From NCBI GenBank assembly GCA_020073385.1, contig JAIQFH010000028.1:62001-126000 (forward strand): 64,000 nucleotides of DNA, in the 5' to 3' direction. Made by a program: the position numbers and the translations under genes. Position 1 is the first letter of the stretch. Every line of letters starts with the position of its first letter. Of this stretch, positions 15,871 to 23,729 are shown one piece after another. This DNA comes from Terriglobia bacterium (GTDB lineage Bacteria; Acidobacteriota; Terriglobia; Terriglobales; Acidobacteriaceae). The notes under the pieces were generated by a model, which worked only from the letters and a program-made list of their open reading frames with translations, had not been told where the DNA came from and searched no databases.

Positions 15871-16320
15871 TTACTTCGCCTGCAGCGTCTCGATGTAGCC
15901 AACCAGATTCGTAATCCGTTGCTGCACCTGCGCCTCATGCCCTTGGCTGATGCTGGAGAACAGAGGTCCCCATATCGGCATATCCTGGCTGCCATGGGAG
16001 GCCGTCACCGCCTGTCCACGAATGACAGCGGCCACATGCGACGCCGGATACTTTCCGCCACTGTTTTTTGCCAAGAGTGTCAGGTCGGTCGGCGGAGTCT
16101 TCATCGCCGAAGCCGCCGGACCGCTGCCCTTGCCATCTTTTCCGTGGCAAACAGCGCAATAGCTGTTGAACATCTCTTTCCCCGAGTTTGGCGGGGCATT
16201 GGTGATTGGAACGTGTTTCACAGCCGGAGCATTTTGAGCTGGGGCCGCCTGCTGCGCGATGGCGAGGGTTAACAGCATCGCCAGAGCTACGGCCGCACTG
16301 ATGAATTTCATTACACGCAT
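15871..16320 (-). CDS. Secreted monohaem c-type cytochrome
   Basis: 149 residues with a signal peptide (VALAMLLTLAIAQQA), one haem c site CAVCH (about residues 55-59) followed by GKDGKGSGPAA, and a likely distal Met in SQDMPIWGPLF. This is the class I cytochrome c layout (Cytochrome_CBB3-like). It would act as a small periplasmic electron carrier. Start ATG after GGAGGAAGC. A perfect CRP/FNR-like palindrome lies about 80 bp upstream, suggesting respiratory control. Confidence 0.9.
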   Translation of the reverse strand: MRVMKFISAAVALAMLLTLAIAQQAAPAQNAPAVKHVPITNAPPNSGKEMFNSYCAVCHGKDGKGSGPAASAMKTPPTDLTLLAKNSGGKYPASHVAAVIRGQAVTASHGSQDMPIWGPLFSSISQGHEAQVQQRITNLVGYIETLQAK

Positions 16321-16393
16321 ACGCTTCCTCCAAGGGCTTTAGCGCCCAATACAGCCACAACAGCGCAGTCTAGGCGTGCCCCAATGAGAGGAA

Positions 16394-16409
16394 TGTGATT
16401 GAAATCACA
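16394..16409. promoter_or_regulatory. CRP/FNR-like palindrome upstream of cytochrome c gene
   Basis: TGTGATTGAAATCACA, a perfect dyad, centred about 81 bp before the cytochrome start codon. Confidence 0.55.
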
Positions 16410-16568
16410 ATCGGATGTGACGGGTGAGCGCTAAAGTAAACACGGGCGCTGAAACGTCGCAGAATCACCGACTTGGTTTACGAATATAGACGAAGGACTA
16501 CGCCAGCAGGCCCTGTAGCGCCAGCGTCCCGCCGGCTGTGGCGGGGGCGTCTCGCCCCCGTATTTGTC

Positions 16569-17039
16569 TTACGGAAACACAAAGTGCAGCAGTTCGCCTT
16601 CCAGCGCAACCGCCGCCGCATCTGGCTCCGGAAATTTACCCGCCCACCGGTTCCAGTCCGCCCTCACCAGCCGCGTCTGCGCGATCGGATTCGCAATCCA
16701 CCCCTCGACCGTCTCTTCGCGTCGATACACCGCAAACGCCCGGACATTCGCCGGAATCGCCTCCAGCTTCCACTCGTACAAACTCGCCGCTAGAGCTTCC
16801 GTCACCGATTCCCGCGGGTCCAGACTGAAAATCCATTCCCCGCGTATCGTTTGGAGATTCGGCATTCCCGCGCCGGCGCTGAGGATCTTTGCGCCATACT
16901 CGCGCGCCACCTCGCTGGTTCCGTCGTTCGAGTCATAATCGATGATCACGATCTCGTCGCACGGAAACAGCATCTCGAGCGCCCTTCCTAACCGCAGGGC
17001 GTCATTGTGTGTATGCAGCAGCGCCGTGATGCTAGGCAT
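16569..17039 (-). CDS. Short family 2 glycosyltransferase-like protein
   Basis: 156 residues. The N-terminus SITALLHTHNDALRLGRALE and VIIDYDSNDGTSEVAREYGA match the nucleotide-binding half of GT2 enzymes (usual form DxSxDGT). A GxGMPNLQTIRGEWIFSLDPRE stretch stands where the acceptor-side DxD region would be. It is much shorter than typical GT2 proteins (about 250 residues or more) and may be a minimal or degenerate form. A GC-rich inverted repeat lies at its 3' end (about 16540-16560). Confidence 0.65.
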   Translation of the reverse strand: MPSITALLHTHNDALRLGRALEMLFPCDEIVIIDYDSNDGTSEVAREYGAKILSAGAGMPNLQTIRGEWIFSLDPRESVTEALAASLYEWKLEAIPANVRAFAVYRREETVEGWIANPIAQTRLVRADWNRWAGKFPEPDAAAVALEGELLHFVFP

Positions 17040-17097
17040 GACCTGCCACAGAGTGTACGCGAATTCAATAGTCGTTTAAAAAGCGAAAACCTAAAAA

Positions 17098-17160
17098 TCA
17101 CGAAGGTACACGAAGGAATGCTGATTTTGCTTCGTGCTCTTTCGTGTCCTTCGTGGTTAA
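17098..17160. repeat. CACGAAGG-type repeat pair (inverted)
   Basis: TCACGAAGGTACACGAAGG and, inverted 24 bp on, CGTGTCCTTCGTGGTTA. The same words recur at 19759-19799 and 23846-23880. Intergenic. Confidence 0.65.
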
Positions 17161-17265
17161 TGAATTGAGCGGCCGCCCCGCAACTGGAGCCAACAGAGTC
17201 CACTTAAAGCGGACGGAACGATCTCTTTCACCGACGCCGAAACCGCCGACTCGTTCAAAGCCGTA

Positions 17266-18402
17266 CTACTGCTGACTGGACAACTTCTGCCGGTTAGCGT
17301 CACCCACCGCCTGCACCACTGTGACCGGCTGTTGCAAGGTAAAGTTCAGCACTGTCTCCGACGGCAATTTGATCTGCTGGCTTTTGCCCGCAGCCTGCAC
17401 GCCGCCGCCAACTCCGGCTCCCGCCGCCGCGCCGATCGCGGCTCCCTTGCCGCCTCCGGCAATGGCTCCGATGATGCCACCGATGGCCGCACCCGCCCCG
17501 ACCTTCTCCGCGGTATTCTTCCCGCGCGAGCTGCCTTTCTTCGAGTATTGATCGGTCTGGATGTTGTAGGTCTTGCCGCCCGACGTCAGGCTGTCGAGCT
17601 GCATCACCACCGATGACTGCCCGGCAAACTTGCCGGCGCTCTTCACTTCGATCAGGTGTCCGACCACTTCCACTCCCGCCGGCACCGCTTCTTCGCCGTC
17701 AGACGTCAGAGGCGCATTCAGCGTGGCATGAAACGTGTCTCCGGTCTGATTCTTCTCGCTGTCGATGGGATCAATGAGCCGCACCGTCAACTGCGTCCCT
17801 TGATCGATGATCAGCTTCTTGGGAGCAGGAGGCGGTGGAGGCGGCTCCTGCGCAGTCGTTGTATTTTCGGCCGGAGGCGCCATGTTGTCATTCGATGCCT
17901 GCTGCGGAGAGTTGTCGCCGTTAGCCTCCGGACTGCTACCGGAATCACCCGCCGATTTCTTGCTTGCTCCTGAATCATGCCGGGCCTTGCTGGATTTGGA
18001 AGCCTTGGTCGCCTTGCTAGCGCTGGGCGGCGGAGGGTTATCTGCAGGAGCGCTGCCCGCTGGAGCAGCCGCTGCCGTGGGCATCATATCCGCAACCGCG
18101 CTCGGCTTGCCGATATTACTGACTTCGAGATTATTGATCACCGTCTTGACGCCGGCGATGCTAGCGGCCTGCTTACCCGCCGCTTCCCGCTGCGCGTCAT
18201 TATCCACCGTGCCCGACAATGTCACCACACCGCCCTCAGCCTTTACCGCGAGTTGCTTGCTTCCCAAGCCCGAATCCTGGCTGAACTTGCTTTGAATTTC
18301 ACTGGATATCTTCGTGTCGTCTGGCTTCTTCGCACAGCCGACCCCGATTCCCAAAATAACGGCAAATAAGAAACTGATAATAAGCGGAGAATTTCTTTTC
18401 AT
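17266..18402 (-). CDS. BON-domain lipoprotein with glycine-zipper C-terminus
   Basis: 378 residues from ATG MKRNSPLIIS. A signal peptide with lipobox-like GIGVGC gives a lipidated Cys near residue 23. A BON domain follows (about 30-95: KISSEIQSKFSQD, GGVVTLSGTVDN, VKTVINNLEV), then a long Ala/Pro/Ser-rich linker. The C-terminal beta domain (GTQLTVRLIDPIDSEKNQTG) carries a glycine-zipper ([19 protein letters not shown]). BON domains bind phospholipid or envelope surfaces, so an outer-membrane stability role is plausible. The last residues FTLQQPVTV repeat the beta-domain pattern. Confidence 0.8.
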   Translation of the reverse strand: MKRNSPLIISFLFAVILGIGVGCAKKPDDTKISSEIQSKFSQDSGLGSKQLAVKAEGGVVTLSGTVDNDAQREAAGKQAASIAGVKTVINNLEVSNIGKPSAVADMMPTAAAAPAGSAPADNPPPPSASKATKASKSSKARHDSGASKKSAGDSGSSPEANGDNSPQQASNDNMAPPAENTTTAQEPPPPPPAPKKLIIDQGTQLTVRLIDPIDSEKNQTGDTFHATLNAPLTSDGEEAVPAGVEVVGHLIEVKSAGKFAGQSSVVMQLDSLTSGGKTYNIQTDQYSKKGSSRGKNTAEKVGAGAAIGGIIGAIAGGGKGAAIGAAAGAGVGGGVQAAGKSQQIKLPSETVLNFTLQQPVTVVQAVGDANRQKLSSQQ

Positions 18403-18546
18403 AAGTTCGACTCCCGACACCGTGCCTATGACAAACCTGCGGCGCCCCCTCTTAGTTTAGATGCTCTGAGGTTCGCATGCAGATGTAAATGCGGGAACCC
18501 GCTGCAGCGACCCCGGAACCACATAGGTTAAACTGGCTTATCGCGA

Positions 18547-18623
18547 GGGCCCGTAGCTCAAAAGGATAGAGCATCGGATTTCTAATCCGAGGGTTGCAGG
18601 TTCGATTCCTGCCGGGCCTACCA
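18547..18623 (+). tRNA. tRNA-Arg (anticodon TCT)
   Basis: Complete cloverleaf: acceptor GGGCCCG/CGGGCCT, T8-A9, D arm GCTC...GAGC, anticodon stem TCGGA/TCCGA with loop TTTCTAA (anticodon TCT at 18581-18583), T arm GCAGG-TTCGATT-CCTGC, discriminator A and encoded CCA. Confidence 0.97.
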
Positions 18624-18671
18624 ATCTCATCGCGCGGGACCCATCGCAAGGGCGGGCTTGGGGAAGGAATC

Positions 18672-18761
18672 ATGACTCGATCGATTGCGCCCGTTTTGGT
18701 ACTCCTGGTGCTCTCGTCCTTCCTTGTCGCGCAACCGACGTCCGGGACGACGCTGATCTAA
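18672..18761 (+). pseudogene. Signal-peptide-only ORF, probable remnant of a secreted-protein gene
   Basis: 29 codons after a good ribosome site (GGAAGGAATC). The peptide is a textbook signal sequence (MTRSIAPVLVLLVLSSFL then VAQPTSG) but stops at TAA right after the cleavage region. The downstream sequence is not a clear continuation in another frame. It is either a truncated gene beside the tRNA or a genuine tiny secreted peptide. Confidence 0.4.
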
Positions 18762-19082
18762 TGGTGAGTGTTCGCACCACCGACGAGCGGAAAGCCCGAC
18801 AGCCCTGAGGCCGAAAGTGTCCGCAACGCGCTCGCTTCCCTCAAGACAGGACAACAACCCTGAAGCACACTGCTGCGGAGAATTATGCTGGCGCTCCGGT
18901 GAACGGAAGTTCTTGCACTGGAAATCTGGCAGGTTGCCAAAAAGTCGATCAGGAACTGATTTTGGGCAGCGCAACGACTTTGGGTGGCGCAGCGCTTCAG
19001 CGCTGCGATAACCGCTTTGTTCAAACGGCGGCTTCAGCCGCTGCGGTGAAGATGTTTGAGAGAACCTTTCTTCGCCCGCCTG
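18762..19082. other. Intergenic stretch with paired TTCA-loop hairpins
   Basis: 321 bp between the signal-peptide remnant and the PilZ gene. Apart from the hairpin pair at 18989-19041 nothing recognisable is present. Confidence 0.45.
18989..19041. repeat. Two adjacent hairpins with TTCA loops
   Basis: GCAGCGC-TTCA-GCGCTGC and GCGGC-TTCA-GCCGC, 21 bp apart: two different stems closing the same tetraloop. Resembles the other paired-hairpin repeats of this window. Confidence 0.6.
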
Positions 19083-19610
19083 CTAGTGGATGAACTTGTA
19101 GTCGACGATCGACGCCGCCAGCCCCACATTACCCTCTTCGACTTCCAGCGTGCCTTTCGCCCGCATCACGCGCCCCTGGCACACCACGTTCGAGTTCTTC
19201 TGCCCGGAGATTTCCTCCGGCATCTCGAACACCATCTCGATCAGCGCATTCACCGGAAGCCCCTGCGGCCCGATGAATAACACGCCGCTCTGACTGATGT
19301 TCTCAATGATCCCCTCATACCACAAGCTGGTCTTGTTGACGCGATAACGCAGAGGAATGTCGAGCTTCAAACGGCGGGCACGCGGCACCCACGACGGACG
19401 TTTCTCCCGCGGATGACTCCGCCGGATCCCCGTCTCGGGCTTGGCATGCTCCACGCGCTCGGTCCGACGCATGGTCGCCCAGTCATACTTGTATTCCGCG
19501 GCGCACAACAGGCAAACCTGGTAATAGTTTCCATCGGCACTTCGGCGAGGCCAGGAGAACTCGTGGGAGCAGCGCCCAAGCATAAACACATCCATGAGCT
19601 TTTGCGGCAT
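19083..19610 (-). CDS. PilZ-domain protein with N-terminal Cys cluster
   Basis: 175 residues. N-terminal part has CSHEFSW and, after a short loop, CLLCAAEYKYDW, suggesting a small metal site. The C-terminal PilZ domain (about residues 75-170) carries an arginine-rich c-di-GMP motif (RARRLKLDIPLRYRV) and NISQSGV, matching D/NxSxxG. It likely binds cyclic di-GMP and relays it to motility, pilus or exopolysaccharide functions. No flagellar or pilus operon adjoins. Confidence 0.82.
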   Translation of the reverse strand: MPQKLMDVFMLGRCSHEFSWPRRSADGNYYQVCLLCAAEYKYDWATMRRTERVEHAKPETGIRRSHPREKRPSWVPRARRLKLDIPLRYRVNKTSLWYEGIIENISQSGVLFIGPQGLPVNALIEMVFEMPEEISGQKNSNVVCQGRVMRAKGTLEVEEGNVGLAASIVDYKFIH

Positions 19611-19758
19611 GATTGTTTACTTCCGGGTCAGAGAAACAGCCGGACGCAGGCTCATCATCGCCCGAACCCCTAACTTTGGGTAGGTTACTTTCGTGCACGT
19701 GGCGCCCCGGACAACACCAATTTGCCGCCGGAGGCTTTAAAACCTGCCGAAGCATAAC

Positions 19759-19799
19759 GTTTTTCCTTCGTGCACCTTAGTGTCCTTGGTGGTTAGAGA
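19759..19799. repeat. CTTCGTG-type intergenic repeat
   Basis: CCTTCGTGCACCTTAGTGTCCTTGGTGG, the same degenerate word set as at 17098 and 23846. It lies just upstream of mobA. Confidence 0.55.
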
Positions 19800-19844
19800 T
19801 TTTTCACTCCGGAGGGCCAACTACCGACGCTGTATCATCGCCCC

Positions 19845-20426
19845 ATGGAAACCGACGTCTCCGCCTTCATCCTGGCCGGCGGCAAAAGCACGCGCATGGG
19901 CACAGACAAAGCTTTCGTCCTGCTCGAAGGACGCACGCTCCTGGCCCGCATGCTCGATCTCGCGCGGCAATTAACTTCCAACGTCCACATCATCGGAGAC
20001 CCCACAAAGTTCGCGCCCTTCGCTCCCACCATCGAAGACATCTTTCCCGGCTGCGGTCCTCTTGGGGGAATCCACGCCGCTCTCCGCTCCTCACCGACAG
20101 ATCTGAACGCCATCCTCGCTGTGGACGTCCCCTTTGTCTCCCGGGCTCTCCTTGACTACTTCATCTCCCGCGCAAAGAGGTGCACCGCCAACGTAATCCT
20201 GGCCCGCGCCGCCGGAGGTTTTCAGCCTCTCTGCGCCATTTACCGCCGCCCCTTCGCCGATGCCGCGGAAGATGCCCTTCGCGCCGGACACTACAAAATC
20301 GACGCGCTGTTCGCGCCGACGACCACGCAAGTGATCGAAGAAGCGGAACTGGAAGCTTCCGGTTTCTCCCCGCGAATCTTCCGCAATCTCAATACACCTG
20401 AAGAACTGGCCCAAGCGCATCAGTGA
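19845..20426 (+). CDS. mobA: Molybdenum cofactor guanylyltransferase
   Basis: 193 residues. N-terminal nucleotide-binding loop AFILAGGKSTRMGTDKA is diagnostic of MobA/MobA-like NTP transferases. GCGPLGGIHAAL and AVDVPFVS (metal-binding Asp) follow, and the C-terminus has NLNTPEEL, the typical MobA ending. It attaches GMP to molybdopterin to form the bis-MGD or MGD cofactor. No other Mo-cofactor gene adjoins except the MoaD/ThiS-like protein at 53171, far away. Confidence 0.92.
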   Translation: METDVSAFILAGGKSTRMGTDKAFVLLEGRTLLARMLDLARQLTSNVHIIGDPTKFAPFAPTIEDIFPGCGPLGGIHAALRSSPTDLNAILAVDVPFVSRALLDYFISRAKRCTANVILARAAGGFQPLCAIYRRPFADAAEDALRAGHYKIDALFAPTTTQVIEEAELEASGFSPRIFRNLNTPEELAQAHQ

Positions 20427-20658
20427 GGGAGTTCTCTCAATAAGTGCGCCTGGATGTTGGCTCATCCGTTCTTGGCAATCACGCTGCGTCCCGGTTTTTC
20501 TGAGATTCATCCGCGATCAGCTACTCAGAAAGGTAGCTAACTCATTTCCTCCGGGCCCAGTGACAGCGAAGCCTGTCCCGAAATCTGATAAGTTTGAGAA
20601 GACTAAGCCGTAGCTACAAGCAAGGAGCTAGACGCTCATAGCTCACGGCTCATTGCTC

Positions 20659-21408
20659 ATGGCCCCCTACATCGAATTCCGCGACGTCTCCAAAGCCTTC
20701 GGCGACAACGTCGTGCTCGAACACGTCAGCTTCGACGTCTTGCCCGGCGAGACTGTCTGTATCCTTGGACGTAGCGGCGTGGGCAAATCCGTCTCGCTGC
20801 ATCACATCATGGGTTTCCTCAAGCCTGACTCCGGCCGCGTCATCGTCGCCAACGAGGACATCACCGACTACACCGAAGGGCAACTCGAACCCATCCGCAA
20901 GAAGGTCACCATGGTGTTTCAGAATGGAGCCCTCTTCGACTCCCTCACTGTCGGCGAAAATGTGGCCTTCCCACTCCGCGAAAATCGAGATCTCAACGAA
21001 GAACAGATCTACCAGATCGTCGATGGCCTGCTGCAAATGGTCGGCGTGCAACAGATGCGCGACCTGCTGCCGTCCGATCTCTCTACCGGGATGAAGCGCT
21101 CCGTAGCCATCGCCCGCGCTCTGGCCGCGCGCCCCGAATGCGTGCTCTACGATGAGCCCACGACGATGGTGGATCCTCTCATGGCGCAATTGCTCGGCGA
21201 CCTGATCAAGCGCCTGAGGATTCAGCTGAACCTGACCAGCATCGTAGTCACCCACGACATGCGCCTCGCCAAGAAACTGGCCGACCGCGTAGTCTTTCTG
21301 CACGAGGCCAGAGCCATCTTCTTCGGACTATACGCCGAGATGGAAAAGTCCCCCGAACCGATTATTCAGGAATTCTTGGAATTGGATGAATTGAAACTGG
21401 AAGCGTAA
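20659..21408 (+). CDS. ABC transporter ATPase, MlaF-like
   Basis: 249 residues. Walker A GRSGVGKS, Q-loop MVFQNGALFDSLTV (the GALFDSLT form is characteristic of MlaF/Ttg2A), signature LSTGM, Walker B CVLYDEPTTMVDP and switch His in VVTHDM. MlaF drives phospholipid trafficking with MlaE permease and MlaD. Two usual residues differ: LSGGM is LSTGM, and DEPTTGLDP is DEPTTMVDP. No MlaE or MlaD gene is next to it. ATG at 20659 preferred over a TTG two codons earlier. Confidence 0.85.
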   Translation: MAPYIEFRDVSKAFGDNVVLEHVSFDVLPGETVCILGRSGVGKSVSLHHIMGFLKPDSGRVIVANEDITDYTEGQLEPIRKKVTMVFQNGALFDSLTVGENVAFPLRENRDLNEEQIYQIVDGLLQMVGVQQMRDLLPSDLSTGMKRSVAIARALAARPECVLYDEPTTMVDPLMAQLLGDLIKRLRIQLNLTSIVVTHDMRLAKKLADRVVFLHEARAIFFGLYAEMEKSPEPIIQEFLELDELKLEA

Positions 21409-21416
21409 CAACCCAC

Positions 21417-21450
21417 GTCGTAGAGACGTAGCAAGCTACGTCTCTACGAC
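21417..21450. terminator. Perfect 16-bp hairpin between convergent genes
   Basis: GTCGTAGAGACGTAGC, AA loop, exact complement. It lies 8 bp past the MlaF-like stop and touches the first base of the riboflavin synthase stop codon. It could serve both genes as a terminator, and its perfection suggests an inserted repeat element. Confidence 0.75.
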
Positions 21451-22094
21451 TAAAATCCTTGCTCCACCAGATCCTCAATCGTCAGCGAGTTCTGCGACGA
21501 TTCCCCCTTCATCATCTTCTCCACATACTTCGCGATGAGATCCGCCTCCAGATTCACCGGATCCCCCGGCTTCAGCGAATGCAGATTCGTCATCTCCACA
21601 GTGTGCGGAATAATGGCGATCGCGCAGCGATTCTTTTCCAGCTTCGCCACGGTCAAGCTGATGCCCTCGATGGAGACCGATCCTTTATAGACGGTGTACT
21701 TTTCCACCTCATCCGGCAGTTCAATGTTGAGCCACCAGTTTTCCGAGTCGCCGATGCGGTCGAAGGAAATCAACTTGCCCACGCCGTCAACGTGCCCCTG
21801 GACAACGTGCCCGCCAAAACGCCCGTCGGCTTTCATAGGAAGTTCCAGATTGACCAGCGCGCCTTCATGAATGCGCGAAAAAGAAGTCCGGACCCAGGTC
21901 TCCGGAGCCAAGTCCGCACAAAACGATCCCGGCTTGATGTCGAGCGCCGTCAGGCAAACCCCACTCACTGCCACGCTATTCCCTGTGCCAAGCTCTTTCG
22001 GCGTGTTGTCCGCTGTAATCGTGATCCGCCGATTCTCCCCCCGCTGCTCAATCTTCGTAATCCGTCCAACTTCTTCCACAATGCCAGTAAACAT
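21450..22094 (-). CDS. ribE: Riboflavin synthase, alpha subunit
   Basis: 214 residues made of two similar lumazine-binding beta barrels. The first starts MFTGIVEEVG with VAVSGVCLTA; the second has FGGHVVQGHVDGVG and SIEGISLTV. It converts two 6,7-dimethyl-8-ribityllumazine molecules to riboflavin. Start after GGAGGGCACTC. It lies downstream of ribD in the same direction, the two separated by a 160-bp repeat-rich spacer. No FMN riboswitch was recognised upstream of ribD. Confidence 0.95.
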   Translation of the reverse strand: MFTGIVEEVGRITKIEQRGENRRITITADNTPKELGTGNSVAVSGVCLTALDIKPGSFCADLAPETWVRTSFSRIHEGALVNLELPMKADGRFGGHVVQGHVDGVGKLISFDRIGDSENWWLNIELPDEVEKYTVYKGSVSIEGISLTVAKLEKNRCAIAIIPHTVEMTNLHSLKPGDPVNLEADLIAKYVEKMMKGESSQNSLTIEDLVEQGF

Positions 22095-22138
22095 GAGTGC
22101 CCTCCGAACGAAACATCATAGTCCCGCAGAATGAGAAA

Positions 22139-22245
22139 TTGTTGATTGATGATTGTTGATTGATGATTGTTGATTGCTGAATGAAAATCGGAACCTGCCG
22201 CTCTTGGTTTTCCAATCAACAATCAAAAATCAGCAATCAACAATT
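22139..22245. repeat. TGATTGT heptamer-like repeats in inverted blocks
   Basis: A block of TTGATTGATGATTG-type units (22139-22183) faces a complementary block of AATCAACAATCA units (22212-22245). The two halves can pair into an A/T-rich stem between ribD and ribE. Confidence 0.7.
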
Positions 22246-22254
22246 GCCCGTACC

Positions 22255-23421
22255 TCACTCCCCATACGGATCCCTCACATACCCCTCGACCGCGAAGTCC
22301 TCGCCAAACCGGTGCAGATGCAAGTGCTTCACATGCGCGGCCTGGCTCATGTGCCGGAATCCCGCTCCTGCTGCAAAAGGGACCGAGCCCGTCCCAGCGA
22401 GAATTTTCGGGGCGTAATAAAGGAACACCTTGTCGACCACATTCGCCGCCAGTGCCGCCCAGTTCACCGTGGCCCCGCCTTCGATCATCAGGCTGGTGAT
22501 TTCCAGTTTCCCCAGCTCGCGCAGAATCGCAGGCATGTCGGGACGCCCATCCATCTCGATGGTGGGAATTGTCTCGACGCGTACCCCTAGCTTCTCCAAT
22601 TCCGCTTTCTTCAGCTCGTCCGCCGAAGAGCAGAACACGAGCACATCATTCTTCCGCTCCGCCGCGACACTCTTCACCAGCCGCGAGTCAGGCGGCAACC
22701 GCAGCCGTGAATCGAGAATCACCCGCAGCAACGGACGCCTTCTCGGCTTCCCGCTGCGATCCGTCAGCAACGGATTATCCGCGAGAATCGTTCCCGCGCC
22801 CACCATGAGCGCGTCATTCTGATGCCGCAGTTCCTGTACGTGGGCCCGCGCCACTTCGCTCGTGACCCATCCCCCCGCGGGCGTTCCGTTCCCCTGGAGC
22901 AGAGTTTCCGTAGGCGGCGGGGCAATTTTCCCGTCGAGCGTCATCGCCGCCTTCAGTGTCACCAGCGGTGTTCCGTGCCGTGTGTAGCGCGCAAACGCCT
23001 CATTCAGCCGCCGCGCCTGCTCCTCTAGTCGCCCCACTTCCACATGCACACCCGCCGCCCGCAGCTGCTCAAATCCGCGTCCACTGACTTTCGGATTGGG
23101 ATCAACCATCGACGCCACAACCCGATGAATGCCAGCCTTTATCAGTGCTTCGGTGCACGGAAGCGTGCGTCCCTGATGCGCGTGCGGCTCAAGATTGATG
23201 TAGAGCGTCCCGCCACGAGCCTTAGTCCCAGCCTGCTCCAGCGCGAGGATCTCCGCGTGCTTCACGCCGTCGTAGGTATAGGTCCCGCTACCGACGACGT
23301 TACCGTGGGAATCGGTGATCACCGCGCCCACGTACGGATTCGGCGAAGCAAGCCCCATCCCGCCCCGCGCCAGTTCAAGCGCGCGATGAAGGTGCTGTTC
23401 GTCAGAGGAGTGAGCGGACAT
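22255..23421 (-). CDS. ribD: Bifunctional riboflavin biosynthesis deaminase/reductase with altered zinc site
   Basis: 388 residues. N-terminal CMP/dCMP-type deaminase domain (about 1-145) with HAE (His55, Glu57) and a second half-site LEPHAHQGRTLPC. In RibD the zinc ligands are His plus two Cys from LEPCxHxGRTPPC; here the first Cys is His80 while Cys89 is kept. The C-terminal reductase domain (about 170-388) has VTLKAAMTLDGKIA, SGKPRRRPLRVILDS-like and SLMIEGGATVNWAAL. It catalyses the second and third steps of riboflavin synthesis. No clear Shine-Dalgarno sequence before the chosen ATG. Confidence 0.92.
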   Translation of the reverse strand: MSAHSSDEQHLHRALELARGGMGLASPNPYVGAVITDSHGNVVGSGTYTYDGVKHAEILALEQAGTKARGGTLYINLEPHAHQGRTLPCTEALIKAGIHRVVASMVDPNPKVSGRGFEQLRAAGVHVEVGRLEEQARRLNEAFARYTRHGTPLVTLKAAMTLDGKIAPPPTETLLQGNGTPAGGWVTSEVARAHVQELRHQNDALMVGAGTILADNPLLTDRSGKPRRRPLLRVILDSRLRLPPDSRLVKSVAAERKNDVLVFCSSADELKKAELEKLGVRVETIPTIEMDGRPDMPAILRELGKLEITSLMIEGGATVNWAALAANVVDKVFLYYAPKILAGTGSVPFAAGAGFRHMSQAAHVKHLHLHRFGEDFAVEGYVRDPYGE

Positions 23422-23438
23422 TCAGGAGAATCTAACAG

Positions 23439-23579
23439 GGACGAATCTAACACGTGGCATCACAACAAAGCGTGTCATGCTGAACGGACGAACCCAACAC
23501 GTGGCACTACAACAAAACCTGTCATGCCGAACGGACGAACCGAACCCGTACCGTCACAACAGTGCTTGTCATCCTGAGC
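23439..23579. repeat. Three tandem copies of a 47-bp unit
   Basis: Units start GGACGAA at 23439, 23486 and 23533 and end TGTCATGCTGAAC or similar. All three are exactly 47 bp with scattered differences; the third is the most divergent and its end (TGTCATCCTGAGC) matches a widespread intergenic word also seen inverted near 31730. Confidence 0.85.
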
Positions 23580-23599
23580 AGAGTTCTTTGCCCAAAGGA

Positions 23600-23662
23600 C
23601 CGTGGAAGAGCGGCCCTTTAGGGCCGCGTGAACGTTCTTTGACCTTGCGGGCTTTAGCCCCC
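23600..23662 (-). repeat. GCTGAAGC/GCGGC-TAAA double-hairpin repeat, copy 1
   Basis: Read on the minus strand: GGGGGCTAAAGCCC hairpin, spacer, then GCGGCCC-TAAA-GGGCCGC and TCTTCCACGG. The last 28 bp are identical to those of the copy at 55909-55968. Confidence 0.75.
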
Positions 23663-23729
23663 GTGCCGCGGCGGAAAACTCCGAAACGAATCCTCTTCAA
23701 TCTCGGCCACCGCCGCCCCACTCCGCCCC

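Noticed and set aside
22139-22245. CRISPR or riboswitch in the ribD-ribE gap
   Set aside because: Simple heptamer repeats without spacers; no FMN-riboswitch core was recognised.
23439-23579. CRISPR array
   Set aside because: The three 47-bp units are directly tandem and diverged with no spacers, and no cas gene is present.
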